A DNA stretch of 64,000 bases from JBGQAS01 sp964498605 (GTDB taxonomy: Bacteria; Chloroflexota; Anaerolineae; Anaerolineales; Anaerolineaceae), in the NCBI GenBank assembly GCA_964498605.1, contig CAZCHK010000001.1, forward strand, positions 66,437-130,436, read 5' to 3'. The translations under genes and the position numbers were made by a program. Positions 9,014 through 18,391 of this stretch are shown in pieces (the stretch's first letter is position 1; the number at the start of each line of letters is the position of its first letter). A model generated the notes under the pieces. It was not told where the DNA came from and ran no database searches. It saw only the letters and a program-made list of their open reading frames with translations.

Positions 9014-9886
9014 TTACCATTTCTTTACGATTTGAACTTCTGCAATTTTGATCTCATCCTTCTTTGGGACTCCCAACAGGCCGACCCTGTTGACAGAATG
9101 AGACGCCAGTATGGTCGCAAAGCGGGCAGCTTCCCAAACGTCCTTTGTTTGATCAAAGCGAATGAAGAATGCAGCGGCAAAAATATCCCCTGCGCCGGTG
9201 GGGTCCTTTTCCTGATGTCGATGTGCTTTCACATACCGTAGATCGCCGTTCCAGTACACCCTGGATCCCAGAGGACCTTCGGTAACAACAAGTATCGGGG
9301 TTATCGAAGCAAGTTTGTCGATTGTTTTCTCGTTCCCTTTGACATCTTCAATGCTCAATACAGCTGCTGAGGATTTTCGAATTAAATCCTGATCGAAAAT
9401 CCATTCACCAGTGGATACCCGACCTTTTTTATCCCATGAACGCATCCAGCCTTGCGGGGTGAGCCCAATCAGTGAATTTGGAAAGGCATCAATTATTTGG
9501 GGAGCAACCTCATTGGCGACCGGTCCTAGATGAACAATAGGTGTGTTCAACCACTCAGCAGGAATTGAGTTCGGATAGAGGTCACATGCCCTGTTGTGCA
9601 GCGTTTGCAGGCGTCCTCCGTCAGTTTGAATGTTCTCAAAGGTTGTGGAAAAACGGCTTGGCAGTAAAGCGATGTCCATGTCTGCCAGTTGAGTCAGATC
9701 AAGATCATGCGCAGCAGAAGTCACAATACCTACTTTTTTGCCCAGGCTTTGAGCAGTCAAAGAAGCATACGATGCAGTACCACCCAGATGGTAATGATCT
9801 GGATGTAGATCTTTTGTGATGTGTCCGATAACCAGGTAATCAACTTGCCCGTATTGTTTGGTAAGGGATAAGTTTACGGAACTCAC
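9014..9886 (-). CDS. PfkB-family carbohydrate/nucleoside kinase-like protein
   Basis: A 290-residue ribokinase-like protein. The N-terminal sheet and lid (VIGHITKDLHPDHYHLGGTA) and the C-terminal catalytic motif DPTGAGDIFAAAFF (aspartate about residue 240) are recognisable. The family phosphorylates sugars, nucleosides or related alcohols; the substrate is unclear. It starts at GTG in a GTGA overlap with the stop of the zinc-ribbon gene and lies directly before parA. A kinase of this type in a parAB operon is a syntenic curiosity, not evidence for a partition role. Confidence 0.82.
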   Translation of the reverse strand: MSSVNLSLTKQYGQVDYLVIGHITKDLHPDHYHLGGTASYASLTAQSLGKKVGIVTSAAHDLDLTQLADMDIALLPSRFSTTFENIQTDGGRLQTLHNRACDLYPNSIPAEWLNTPIVHLGPVANEVAPQIIDAFPNSLIGLTPQGWMRSWDKKGRVSTGEWIFDQDLIRKSSAAVLSIEDVKGNEKTIDKLASITPILVVTEGPLGSRVYWNGDLRYVKAHRHQEKDPTGAGDIFAAAFFIRFDQTKDVWEAARFATILASHSVNRVGLLGVPKKDEIKIAEVQIVKKW

Positions 9887-10407
9887 GCAGGATTTTCCTC
9901 ATCTACTGAAATTTCATGAGTATTAAGCTCTTGCATAGCTTCTTCCATGCTGATTTTTTCTTTGCGGGTCCCAGGCGCAGAAGTGGCACAATAGGGGCAT
10001 AAATTCCAGGTGAGGTCAAGCATCCGTTTGCAGTGATGACATGGTTTTTTTAACCGGGTATGACAATTTGCACAAACGATCCAATCTTTATCTACTTTTC
10101 TGCCGCAGCCTGGGCATACTGGATCATCTTCAATGCTTTGCAGCAGGGCTTCTTCTTCCAGCGTGTGTTGGTATTCTTCTTCAATAGTCCTAACCGGACG
10201 GAGCAGGGTGTAAATTAAAACGCCTGGCAAAAAAAGCACACCCACCACAAGGACTGCCAGGATGCGTGCCAGACGATCGCGAGACCGAGATTTGATATCA
10301 CGCCACGTCCAGATGATCAGTCCAATCCACAGCGCTACCATGAAGGCGGCTCCAAATCCTGTGGCAATATACAATAAAGTGGACAGCGCAGATGGATTTA
10401 TATTCAT
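9883..10407 (-). CDS. membrane protein with a double zinc ribbon
   Basis: A 174-residue protein with two predicted transmembrane helices (about 10-33 and 46-67). A cytoplasmic double zinc ribbon (about 95-143) is built from CPGC, CANC, CHHC and CPYC knuckles. The pattern matches the DZR/zinc-ribbon families, usually of unknown role. It is the first gene of the minus-strand run and has a TATAAT hexamer 18 bases upstream of its ATG. The stop overlaps the next gene by 4 bases. Function unknown. Confidence 0.78.
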   Translation of the reverse strand: MNINPSALSTLLYIATGFGAAFMVALWIGLIIWTWRDIKSRSRDRLARILAVLVVGVLFLPGVLIYTLLRPVRTIEEEYQHTLEEEALLQSIEDDPVCPGCGRKVDKDWIVCANCHTRLKKPCHHCKRMLDLTWNLCPYCATSAPGTRKEKISMEEAMQELNTHEISVDEENPA

Positions 10408-10424
10408 TTCTTGCTCCCTGGAAA

Positions 10425-10430
10425 ATTATA
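10425..10430 (-). promoter_or_regulatory. -10 element of the zinc-ribbon/parAB operon (candidate)
   Basis: TATAAT on the minus strand, 17 bases ahead of the ATG at 10407, with GGGAG between them as ribosome-binding site. No good -35 was seen at normal spacing. It would drive the co-directional gene run that includes parA and parB. Confidence 0.4.
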
Positions 10431-11184
10431 GCATGGAAGGAGTGCAAGCTTTAGGTTGGAACTTTCAGCATGTCGAAAAGCATTTGTCTGAAAAGGTGTT
10501 TGTGGAATTTCCTCAACTTGTGGAAGAATTCCGGGACAATAACTGGATCAGGACCAAAGCACCTCTCGAAAAATTGAGCAAGGTTGATAGGAATAATACA
10601 GCATTACGTAATTTCTTATGTGCTCGTATTGTCAGAACAAACACGCTAGGACTTGAGGAATAGGTGACCAATATCTGGTGAAACTTGGGTGACTTGGAAG
10701 GGATGGAAAACTTTCGACTGAATAACAAAAAGGTTAGGGCAGGATCAAAGCGGAATAATTAACAGCAAATACTCAGTTGCGCAACACGCGTTGAGAAGAC
10801 CAGCAGTCAATATTCTTGCAGGTAACCCATTCTCATGGCCCAAGAGACATAAAAGGGGCATGCATGGTCAGATTGAATTCAATGATTAGTCATGGCACTC
10901 TTGATAAAAAAACTCGGGACAAAAAAAGACTCTCCGCTGACGTGAACGATGTTTGCAATGCGTATAGCCTGGAATCCGATAACAGCATTTTCCAAGGCGA
11001 GGTTTTCAAAATATCTACCATTCAGCATGGTGACGAATGTGATTTGAAATCCGCGTAAATTTTCAGGAGTGTTTGACGAAGTATGCCAATGAGTGGGTCT
11101 TGCGAATATCAAAGAACATTGACTCACGCCGGGAAACCTACCCGGATCAATTTCAACGATAAATTGGGTACAAATTCGTTTGCG
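10431..11184. other. long intergenic region without a convincing gene
   Basis: About 750 bases between the operon promoter and the tRNA promoter. Short frames exist (for example plus 10433-10663 and 10816-11058), but none has a good ribosome-binding site, a recognisable motif or an operon context. I see no clear terminator, repeat or RNA structure. It may hold decayed gene remnants or an unrecognised RNA. This is the longest non-coding stretch of the window. Confidence 0.5.
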
Positions 11185-11214
11185 TTGACAAAATAGGCTA
11201 ACGTAAAGTAAAAT
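11185..11214 (+). promoter_or_regulatory. sigma-70-type promoter of tRNA-Met
   Basis: TTGACA at 11185-11190 and TAAAAT at 11209-11214, separated by 18 bases. The expected start of transcription is about 7 bases upstream of the tRNA 5' end. The perfect -35 and near-perfect -10 make this one of the better promoters in the window. Confidence 0.7.
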
Positions 11215-11227
11215 TGCGCACGCAACA

Positions 11228-11299
11228 GGCGAGGTAGCTCAATGGTGGAGCAGTGGACTCATAAGCCATTGGATGTGGGTTCAAATCCCACCCTCGCCA
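11228..11299 (+). tRNA. tRNA-Met (anticodon CAT)
   Basis: A 72-base cloverleaf. The acceptor stem is GGCGAGG/CCTCGCC with discriminator A, and the D stem is GCTC/GAGC. The anticodon loop CTCATAA carries CAT. The T arm is GTGGG-TTCAAAT-CCCAC. CCA is not encoded. G1:C72 excludes an initiator-type end. CAT could also mark a lysidine-modified tRNA-Ile2, but elongator Met is more likely. The innermost anticodon-stem pair is an A-G mismatch. Confidence 0.9.
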
Positions 11300-11380
11300 C
11301 TTTTTATTAAATTACATCGGATCTTTTTTTGCTGCAATTCATAGCGAAAACGATTTGTTGATACCTTCCAGCTCTCATTG

Positions 11381-11389
11381 TGGTAAAAT
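11381..11389 (+). promoter_or_regulatory. extended -10 promoter of the ArsR operon (candidate)
   Basis: TGG followed by TAAAAT forms an extended -10. A TTGATA lies 20 bases upstream, wider than usual. The start of transcription would fall inside the inverted repeat just downstream, as expected for a repressed promoter. Confidence 0.45.
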
Positions 11390-11393
11390 GCAT

Positions 11394-11413
11394 ATATGCG
11401 AATATACGCATAT
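11394..11413 (+). promoter_or_regulatory. inverted repeat, likely operator of the ArsR-type regulator
   Basis: ATATGCG and CGCATAT, perfect inverted arms of 7 bases, flank a 6-base AT-rich centre. It lies between the -10 and the regulator's ATG, overlapping the expected transcription start. ArsR-family dimers bind sites of this type. Autoregulation is inferred. Confidence 0.6.
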
Positions 11414-11423
11414 GGAGATATTG

Positions 11424-11771
11424 ATGAATCGACATACACTTGAACAGGAAATCCAGTTACTTCACGAAAGAGTATGTTACGCGCTTGGTGACCCAACACG
11501 CATCCTAATGCTTTATTTGTTGAATGAAGGCGAAAGATGTGTCAGTGATTTGACCCGGATAACAGGATTGCCTCAGTCAACCGTCTCGCGTCATCTACGT
11601 GTTTTACGTGAGCGGGGCTTGGTGAAAACCAGGCGACAGGGTGCGTCCATCCTGTACAGCTTAATGGATGCACGCATTATTGAAGCATTGGATATCCTAA
11701 GGCAGGTTCTGGTAAGGCAGTTGGAAGATCATGCCGATCTGGCAGCGCTTCTAAGAGATCAGGATAATTAA
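11424..11771 (+). CDS. ArsR/SmtB-family transcriptional regulator
   Basis: A 115-residue winged-helix repressor. The N-terminal helix contains CYALGDPTRILML. The recognition helix is LPQSTVSRHLRVLRERGLV (about 51-69), followed by the wing KTRRQGASILYSL. I start it at ATG 11424 with GGAG 6 bases upstream; the longer frame would run through the operator. Two cysteines are visible (C19 and the one in GERC, about 38). They do not form the CxC metal motif of ArsR/SmtB. The inducer could be a sulfur species, judging from the sulfur-handling gene 12 bases downstream, but that is inference. Confidence 0.9.
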   Translation: MNRHTLEQEIQLLHERVCYALGDPTRILMLYLLNEGERCVSDLTRITGLPQSTVSRHLRVLRERGLVKTRRQGASILYSLMDARIIEALDILRQVLVRQLEDHADLAALLRDQDN

Positions 11772-11783
11772 CAGGAGAATGGT

Positions 11784-14246
11784 ATGAAAGTAATCATTGT
11801 CGGTGGAGTAGCAGGGGGTGCAAGCACGGCTGCGCGGTTAAGGCGTATGGATGAAAATGTGCACATCATCATGCTGGAGCGCGGCGCAAACATTTCTTTT
11901 GCCAACTGCGGTTTGCCCTATTACATTGGAGAAGTCATCAAAGAACGGGAAAAACTGCTGGTGATGACACCTGAAGAGTTAAGAGACTTGCTTAACATCG
12001 AAGCGCGTGTGCGAAGCGAAGTGCTCCACATTGATCGCGAAGCAAAAAAGGTGCTCATTCGTGACTTGGAAAAAGCGACTGAATACGAGGAGACTTACGA
12101 CAAGCTTGTCCTTTCACCAGGAGCAAGCCCGATCGTTCCGCCTTTACCGGGGGTGGACCTGCCAGGAGTATACACATTGCGGAACCTGGACGATATGGAT
12201 CGGATTAAATCCTTTTTAGATGAAAAAAAACCAGCGCGTGCCGTCGTCGTTGGAGGAGGTTTCATTGGACTTGAGATCGCCGAGAATTTACAGCACCGCG
12301 GCGTGCAGGTGACGTTGGTCGAGATGCTCAACCAGGTGCTGGCCCCTATTGACTATGAAATGGCAGCCCTCGTCCATCAGCATTTGATGTTCAAGAAGGT
12401 CCGACTTGTTCTGGGGGATGGGCTTAAGGGCATTCAACAGGGCGAACAGGGTTGGTTGAAGGTGAATTTGGACAGCGACCGCAAGGTGGACACTGAAATG
12501 GTCATCCTCTCCATTGGTGTCAAGCCTGAAAATACCCTGGCAAAAAATGCGGGTTTAGAACTTGGCACACGTGGAACGATTTCAACAAATGAATTTATGC
12601 AGACCTCTGATCCGGATGTTTACGCTGTAGGGGACGCTGTACAGGTTAAGAACCGCATCACAAATGAAGCAACCATGTTGGCTTTGGCGGGTCCGGCAAG
12701 CAGGCAGGGACGTATTGCGGCTGATCATATTGCTGGACGCCGGATTGCTTTTCATGGTGTGCAGGGGACTTCTGTTGTAAAAGTGTTTGATTTAACTGTT
12801 GCAGCAACGGGTTTGAATCAGCATCAGCTCGAGCAGAAAAGTCTTGCGTTTGAAAGCGCGATCATTCACGCGTCCAACCACGCAGGGTATTATCCAGGTG
12901 CTTCACCAATCGCCTTAAAACTACTGTTCAGCCCAGAAGGGAAAATATATGGCGCGCAGGCTGTCGGTATCGAAGGAGTGGAAAAAAGAATAGATGTTAT
13001 ATCTACTGCGATTTTCGCGGGATTGAAAGTATTTGATCTCGAAGAGCTTGAATTGGCATACGCTCCTCCGTATGGTTCCTCGAGAGATCCAGTGAATCAG
13101 ATCGGTTTTTCTGCAGGAAATTTTATTAGGGGAGATGTGAAGCTCATGCATTGGGATGAGATAGCGCAACTTGAACGTGAAGATTTCTTTATTCTCGATG
13201 TGAGGTTACCTGAGGAACTTTCACTTGGGGTAATTGATGGTTCACGCAACATCCCTTTACAACAACTGCGAACGCACATCAACGAAATACCGAAGAACAA
13301 AAAGATACTTGTCTACTGCCAAACCGGTCAGCGGTCATATTTTGCTGCCCGGGCATTAAAACAGCTGGGCTTTGATGTTTTCAATCTAACTGGAGGCTAC
13401 AAAACTTACAGCCATGCCATCAGTCGTCAATCAAATTTTGACGTATTTGAAAATGTAACCATATCGAGCCGTGAAGAGATTAAAGAGGTACCCCCGGTGA
13501 CCAATATTAATGCTGGACAATTTAAAGTAGATGCCTGCGGTTTGCAATGCCCTGGACCGATCCTGCGTCTTTACAACAAGGTGAAGGAGATGCAAGCAGG
13601 AGATATCGTTACGGTTCAGGCGACAGACTATGGATTTACAAGCGATGTTGAAGCCTGGTGCAGCACCACAGGAAATACACTGCTTGATCTGGAAACAACG
13701 GATGGTGTAATCACGGCCCGCATCCAAAAAGGAACGAGAGGTACGGAAAGTGGTGCCAGCGCGACCACTCAAACCAGCAAGGACCTGACAATGGTTGTCT
13801 TTTCAGGGGAACTGGATAAAGGAATCGCGGCTTTCATCATCGCGAACGGTTTTGCGTCTATGGGACACAAAGCCACCTTATTCTTCACTTTTTGGGGATT
13901 AAACATGCTGCGAAAAGATACTCCACCCCCGGTACATAAGAATATCGTCGAACGCCTGTTTGGATGGTTGATGCCGCGGGGTGCAAGAAAGCTGATACTG
14001 TCCAAAATGCACATGGCGGGAATGGGCACATCGATGATTAAATCTATCATGAAAAAGAAGAATGTTGATTCACTTCCCACCATGATCAAATTAGCACAGG
14101 AGAATGGTGTGCGCATACTTGCCTGTCAGATGTCCATGGACCTGATGGGTATCAGGAAAGAAGAATTAATTGATGGTATCGAGAGCGTGGGCGTAGCCAC
14201 CATGGTCGCTGCTTCGGGAGAATCGAACGCAACGATGTTCATATAA
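11784..14246 (+). CDS. CoA-disulfide reductase-like/rhodanese/TusA/DsrE fusion protein
   Basis: An 820-residue cytoplasmic protein made of four sulfur-handling domains. (1) A flavin disulfide reductase, 1-445: FAD loop GGVAGGASTAARL and single redox cysteine C42 in FANCGLPYY, as in CoA-disulfide reductases. It also has the NAD(P)H loop VVGGGFIGLEIAENL and the second FAD site YAVGDAV. (2) A rhodanese, about 455-545, with the persulfide cysteine in VYCQTGQRS (about 512). (3) A TusA/SirA domain, about 578-650, with the CGLQCPGP motif. (4) A DsrE/F-like domain, about 668-820. The layout implies transfer of sulfane sulfur along one chain after reduction of a polysulfide or CoA persulfide; this is inferred. 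It lies 12 bases after the ArsR gene and is probably controlled by it. Confidence 0.92.
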   Translation: MKVIIVGGVAGGASTAARLRRMDENVHIIMLERGANISFANCGLPYYIGEVIKEREKLLVMTPEELRDLLNIEARVRSEVLHIDREAKKVLIRDLEKATEYEETYDKLVLSPGASPIVPPLPGVDLPGVYTLRNLDDMDRIKSFLDEKKPARAVVVGGGFIGLEIAENLQHRGVQVTLVEMLNQVLAPIDYEMAALVHQHLMFKKVRLVLGDGLKGIQQGEQGWLKVNLDSDRKVDTEMVILSIGVKPENTLAKNAGLELGTRGTISTNEFMQTSDPDVYAVGDAVQVKNRITNEATMLALAGPASRQGRIAADHIAGRRIAFHGVQGTSVVKVFDLTVAATGLNQHQLEQKSLAFESAIIHASNHAGYYPGASPIALKLLFSPEGKIYGAQAVGIEGVEKRIDVISTAIFAGLKVFDLEELELAYAPPYGSSRDPVNQIGFSAGNFIRGDVKLMHWDEIAQLEREDFFILDVRLPEELSLGVIDGSRNIPLQQLRTHINEIPKNKKILVYCQTGQRSYFAARALKQLGFDVFNLTGGYKTYSHAISRQSNFDVFENVTISSREEIKEVPPVTNINAGQFKVDACGLQCPGPILRLYNKVKEMQAGDIVTVQATDYGFTSDVEAWCSTTGNTLLDLETTDGVITARIQKGTRGTESGASATTQTSKDLTMVVFSGELDKGIAAFIIANGFASMGHKATLFFTFWGLNMLRKDTPPPVHKNIVERLFGWLMPRGARKLILSKMHMAGMGTSMIKSIMKKKNVDSLPTMIKLAQENGVRILACQMSMDLMGIRKEELIDGIESVGVATMVAASGESNATMFI

Positions 14247-14261
14247 AGGCGAACAAAAAAC

Positions 14262-14288
14262 GAGGCTGATTTTTTGATGATCAGCCTC
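14262..14288 (-). terminator. rho-independent terminator between the fusion gene and degV
   Basis: A 9-bp perfect stem GAGGCTGAT/ATCAGCCTC with a 9-base loop. On the minus strand it is followed by G and six T, a good terminator for degV, whose stop is 8 bases away. On the plus strand only three T follow, so it may act weakly for the fusion gene too. Confidence 0.75.
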
Positions 14289-14295
14289 TTTCAGA

Positions 14296-15147
14296 TTACT
14301 TCGTAAGAATATTCGCACCAACCAAACCACTGCCTGTGTGAACTGCCAGGCCCGCCGTGAAACTCGTAATATATATTTCCTTGGGCACGGTCAGTTTTTC
14401 TCGCAGTCGGTTGAGCAATTCTTCCGCATCTTTTTCATTATTAATATGGACGATAGCCAATTTATCGATTTCTTTGGCCCCCACTGAATTTATTACCAGT
14501 TCTACCAGCCTGTCCATTGCGACTTTCCGTGTGCGCACTTTCTCTAACATATCCAATTTCCCATCCATCATGGTTAATATCGGGCGGATGTTAAGAAGAT
14601 CTGCCATGCCTGCAGTAAGTTTTCCCACCCTGCCGCTCATTGCCAGATACTTTAGCGTGGAAAGAGACGCATAAAGGCACAGGTTTTTGTGAAGTGTGCT
14701 GGCTCTTGCCACCACCATGTCGTGTGATTCACCCAGGCGAAGGTGTTCGACAGCATCCATGGCGATAAATCCCTGGCCCATTGATATTGCCTCGGAATCG
14801 ATGACGGATATCTTTTTCCCTGGAAAATCATCGCAGGCACTCAACGCCGAAGCGTACGTTGCACTGACTTTGCTAGCGACACAGATGCAGATAATCGAAT
14901 CTGCTCCTTCATCGAAGGCCTTTTTGTAGACCTTCGAAAAAGCAAAAGCGGGTGGGGCGGCTGTCGTCGGTAACCTGCCTGTGCGATCGATGCGTTCGAA
15001 GAGAGATCTGTCATCAATGTCGATATTGGTGTAAAAAGTTTCATCTCCGAAGTGTACCGTGATTGGAATGATATCAATGCCATATTGTGCTGCCAATTCC
15101 AGAGAGAGGCTTGAATCGGAATCCGTCATTACTCTTACATTCGCCAT
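14296..15147 (-). CDS. DegV-family fatty-acid-binding protein
   Basis: A 283-residue protein of the DegV/FakB type, which binds a fatty acid and can present it to a fatty-acid kinase. The N-terminal VMTDSDSSLSLELAAQYGI and DIIPITVHFGDETFY match the family start. LPTTAAPP is the ligand-loop threonine/serine motif, and HTGSGLVG occurs near the C-terminus. An AAGGAG precedes the ATG. No fatty-acid kinase gene is in the window. It stands alone on the minus strand with its own promoter and terminator. Confidence 0.9.
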   Translation of the reverse strand: MANVRVMTDSDSSLSLELAAQYGIDIIPITVHFGDETFYTNIDIDDRSLFERIDRTGRLPTTAAPPAFAFSKVYKKAFDEGADSIICICVASKVSATYASALSACDDFPGKKISVIDSEAISMGQGFIAMDAVEHLRLGESHDMVVARASTLHKNLCLYASLSTLKYLAMSGRVGKLTAGMADLLNIRPILTMMDGKLDMLEKVRTRKVAMDRLVELVINSVGAKEIDKLAIVHINNEKDAEELLNRLREKLTVPKEIYITSFTAGLAVHTGSGLVGANILTK

Positions 15148-15170
15148 ATTTCTCCTTTTTTTGTTAGGTA

Positions 15171-15198
15171 ATTATGATTGAAAATGGTGATAATGCAA
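15171..15198 (-). promoter_or_regulatory. promoter of degV (candidate)
   Basis: On the minus strand TTGCAT (15193-15198) and CATAAT (15171-15176) are 16 bases apart, ending about 24 bases before the ATG. Both hexamers are close to the sigma-70 consensus. Nothing else was seen in the gap to nrdJ (15148-15247). Confidence 0.4.
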
Positions 15199-15247
15199 GT
15201 GTTTTCAGATAGTAATTTTTAACGAATTTTCGAGAAGTTGAGTGTGC

Positions 15248-17860
15248 TCAACACTCGCTATAACCACATGCGTAACACTTCCGGCAGCCCTCTTCGTTGA
15301 TTACAGCAGCCTGTCCACACTCTGGACACAGGTCACCGATCTTCAGGATCGGTTGCTCCTGAATAGCTTCTGATTGAGGTTGATCGTTTTTGCGGGAGAT
15401 GCTGGGTTGTGATAATGTCTCCCTTTCTAAACGTTCCTTGCGCTGATCCGCGTATTCTGCCAGAACCTGGGCAACTCCATCAGGAAGCGATCGAACTTTT
15501 TTCGCGCCAAAGCCAAGACTTCTTCCCCCACCTATTCCCCCAAGCTGCCTGATGACTTCCTGTAACCGCTCGACAGGTTCAACAGGCGATGCGATACGTA
15601 ACACATATGAAATGAGCCTGCCAATTGCCTCGGATACCGCTGCCGTATCAGATCCTGCTTTGGCAGTATTGATGAAAGCCTCAAAAGGCTGGGTTTCTCC
15701 ATTTTCATTGATTGTAATAAAAGCTTTTCCAAGTGGGGTTTCGATATTAAAAGTATACCCAACGAGAAATCTGGGGCGGGGTTTCTTGGCTATTTGCCAA
15801 AGTTCAGGCTGGTTTTCATCCTGTACTCTTATCCAGATTTCGTCTTCCTGGTCATTTTCCGGCAGGGATGTCAGCTCTTTTTTCTCTTTGACCCTGGCTG
15901 TTGCTTTTGTTTCTAACACGACATTCTCTCGTGAACCTGTGACATATACAGTGATTCCTTTGCACCCAAGCTCCCAGGACAGCATGTATGCTGTTGCCAC
16001 TTCATCTTGCGTGGCGTTTGAGGCAAAATTAATCGTTTTCGAAATACTATTATCTACAAAGGCCTGCAGACATGCCTGTGTCCTGACATGTTCTTCTGCG
16101 GAAATGTCCTGAGAAACAACAAACACATTCTGGATGTTTTCGGGAACACCTTCGACTTTTTGACACGATCCTGATTCTGCTACTCTGTCGATCAGGACTG
16201 CCCGAGTTTTATCATCCAATCCCGTGAGCTTCAGTGCTTCTTCAAACAAAGGGCTGGCGTAATTTAATTTTAGATCTTTTCCATTGTCATTCACATGCCG
16301 GGTATACGTTAAGGCAAACACCGGTTCACATCCGTAACCCTCACAACCTGCGACTGTTGCTATGGTACCGGTAGGTGCAATTGTCGTCTGTGCTGCATTT
16401 CTGATACCAAATTTGCCTATATCGGAGGTCAGTTGGCCCCAATCAATGGGGGGTCGAAACCAGTTGTTGGTGTAATTCACCAGTGGCTGAGGAGGTTCCC
16501 ATGTCAGATTGGATGGGTCGTAAATGGATCCATCAATCGCGGGGAACGCGCCTCTTTCTTTCGCCAGTTGAACACTCGTGTCCATGGCAATGAACCGGAT
16601 AAACTCCATCACCTGTGATGCGAACTCCTGCCCTTCATGCGATCCGTATCGAATACCGACATGGTACATGAGATCGGCCAAGCCCATGATCCCAAGACCA
16701 ATCCGGCGACAGCGCATGGCAGCCTCTTTAAGCTGGGGTACTGAAGGGACATATTTGTTTACATCTACCACGTCATCAAGGAAACAAACAGAAGTTCGTA
16801 CTGTTTCCTCTAGTTTGGCCCAGTCGACTGAGTGACTTCCACCCGCGTGTTGAGCAAGGTTTACTGATCCAAGGCAGCAGTTCTCATATGGACCCAGATA
16901 TTGTTCTCCGCACGGGTTGGTTGCTTCCAGCTGGTATAGATGAGGAACAGGATTTCCTCGGTTTGCGGCATCGAGGAACAGCAAACCAGGTTCGCCGTTG
17001 TGATGAGCCTGTTCAACGATTTTTGCGAATAAATCTCGGGCTCTTATACGTTGATAGACCTTTATGGGAATTCCAAGATTTTTCGCCTGTTCGAGTGTTC
17101 CATTAAAATTTCGGTAGCGATGATCTGTGATATCCGGAAACCGGAGATCCCAACCTCCGTCGGATTCAACCGCGCGCATGAAAGAATCCGTGATTCCAAC
17201 CGAGATGTTGAAATTGGTGATCTGGTTCTCGTCAGTTTTACATGTGATGAATTCTTCAATATCCGGGTGGTCGACTCGAAGCACCGCCATGTTGGCCCCT
17301 CGTCGTGTTCCCCCCTGGGCAACTTCTCCAAAGGCGTTGTCATAAACCCGCAGAAAACCGACAGGACCCGTAGCTTGCCCCGCAGAGGTTTTCACCAATC
17401 CACCTTTTGGCCGTATGCGCGAAAATGAAAATCCATTACCTCCACCTGTCTGTTGAATCAAGGCGGCATCACGCATGGTCTGAAATATTCCATCTGATTT
17501 TTTTCCCATATCATCAGATATGGGTAGCACAAAACAGGCAGCCAGCTGACCTAACGGTGTGCCGGCACCAGTGAAAGTGGGTGAGTTGGGAAAAAATAAT
17601 TTTTGTGAAATGATCCGATAGTACTTGTGTGCGTATTCTTCAACCGACTTGCCATATGCCGCCTCCGCTTCCGCAATATTTACTGCTACTCTCCAAAACA
17701 TTTCCTCTACGGTTTCAGTCGGCAGATGATTGTGATCATGACGAACGTAGCGCTTAATTAAAACCTGTCGGGCATTATCTGTCAGATCGATCGGTGAGAG
17801 ATGTGAAGTTTTACCCTGAATTTTTTCAATTTTCTTCTTTTCAGTCAATGGTGCTTCCAT
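15248..17860 (-). CDS. nrdJ: adenosylcobalamin-dependent (class II) ribonucleotide reductase
   Basis: It reduces ribonucleotides to deoxyribonucleotides using an adenosylcobalamin radical, without oxygen dependence. The 870-residue chain has the catalytic [14 protein letters not shown] segment (cysteine and glutamate about residue 318). Other motifs are [11 protein letters not shown], the [16 protein letters not shown] stretch and [14 protein letters not shown]. The C-terminal region (about 840-870) has a CPECG...[12 protein letters not shown] zinc-ribbon/redox tail as in NrdJ proteins. No ATP-cone is obvious at its N-terminus. It follows nrdR by 9 bases, so both genes share the promoter with the NrdR-box-like palindrome. 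The adenosyltransferase at the window start could supply its cofactor. Confidence 0.96.
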   Translation of the reverse strand: MEAPLTEKKKIEKIQGKTSHLSPIDLTDNARQVLIKRYVRHDHNHLPTETVEEMFWRVAVNIAEAEAAYGKSVEEYAHKYYRIISQKLFFPNSPTFTGAGTPLGQLAACFVLPISDDMGKKSDGIFQTMRDAALIQQTGGGNGFSFSRIRPKGGLVKTSAGQATGPVGFLRVYDNAFGEVAQGGTRRGANMAVLRVDHPDIEEFITCKTDENQITNFNISVGITDSFMRAVESDGGWDLRFPDITDHRYRNFNGTLEQAKNLGIPIKVYQRIRARDLFAKIVEQAHHNGEPGLLFLDAANRGNPVPHLYQLEATNPCGEQYLGPYENCCLGSVNLAQHAGGSHSVDWAKLEETVRTSVCFLDDVVDVNKYVPSVPQLKEAAMRCRRIGLGIMGLADLMYHVGIRYGSHEGQEFASQVMEFIRFIAMDTSVQLAKERGAFPAIDGSIYDPSNLTWEPPQPLVNYTNNWFRPPIDWGQLTSDIGKFGIRNAAQTTIAPTGTIATVAGCEGYGCEPVFALTYTRHVNDNGKDLKLNYASPLFEEALKLTGLDDKTRAVLIDRVAESGSCQKVEGVPENIQNVFVVSQDISAEEHVRTQACLQAFVDNSISKTINFASNATQDEVATAYMLSWELGCKGITVYVTGSRENVVLETKATARVKEKKELTSLPENDQEDEIWIRVQDENQPELWQIAKKPRPRFLVGYTFNIETPLGKAFITINENGETQPFEAFINTAKAGSDTAAVSEAIGRLISYVLRIASPVEPVERLQEVIRQLGGIGGGRSLGFGAKKVRSLPDGVAQVLAEYADQRKERLERETLSQPSISRKNDQPQSEAIQEQPILKIGDLCPECGQAAVINEEGCRKCYACGYSEC

Positions 17861-17869
17861 AAATCTGCC

Positions 17870-18319
17870 TCAGGCTTCTAGGAGTTTGTTTATTTCATCT
17901 CGAACAGCATGCAGGTCTTTTAATTGCAGGTAGACAGAGGCATAGCGGATGTACGCAATGAGATCCAGATCTTTTAATCCGTCAATCACTTTGTCTCCGA
18001 TCACTCTGGATGAAATTTCGGATTTTCCCAACTGCTGCAGTTCTTTTTCAACATGACCGGCAAGGTGATCAATCATCTCGGCAGTGATCGGTCTCTTTGT
18101 GCATGCAGTTTTAATCCCTTGTTTGAGTTTATCGAGGTTGAATTCTTCCCTCGTCCCATCTCTTTTCACGATCAAAGGCGTACTGAGAATTACTCGTTCA
18201 TAGGTGGAAAATCGTTGATGGCAGTTTTCACATTGTCGGCGGCGTCGTATTCCTCCCTGGCTATCATGGGCGGTATCGATTACTTTGGTATCAGCAACCT
18301 GACAAAATGGGCAGCGCAA
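17870..18319 (-). CDS. nrdR: transcriptional repressor NrdR
   Basis: NrdR senses ATP/dATP and represses ribonucleotide reductase genes. The zinc ribbon is CPFC...CENC (residues 3-33 from my start), followed by FSTYERV and an ATP-cone domain beginning LIVKRDGTREEFNLDKL. I start it at TTG 18319, which puts CPFC at residue 3, as in the family, and gives 149 residues, the usual length. AGAGG lies just upstream. An in-frame ATG at 18397 sits inside the palindromic operator and would add 26 residues absent from NrdR proteins. Its position before nrdJ supports the call. Confidence 0.93.
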   Translation of the reverse strand: MRCPFCQVADTKVIDTAHDSQGGIRRRRQCENCHQRFSTYERVILSTPLIVKRDGTREEFNLDKLKQGIKTACTKRPITAEMIDHLAGHVEKELQQLGKSEISSRVIGDKVIDGLKDLDLIAYIRYASVYLQLKDLHAVRDEINKLLEA

Positions 18320-18391
18320 CTTTCCTCTTCTATGATAAGTCCGACTATTATCCCCCGTGTTTGATGAGGAGAGGGGTTTTGTCCAACAATG

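Noticed and set aside
10433..10663. Possible 76-codon gene after the zinc-ribbon promoter
   Set aside because: The ATG overlaps the -10 region of the opposite operon, there is no ribosome-binding site at the right place, and the product has no recognisable feature.
10816..11058. Possible 80-codon gene upstream of tRNA-Met
   Set aside because: It has no ribosome-binding site, no motif and no operon context; chance occurrence is likely.
15552..16112. A 186-codon plus-strand frame opposite nrdJ
   Set aside because: nrdJ is intact in this stretch; the antisense frame has no ribosome-binding site or motif.
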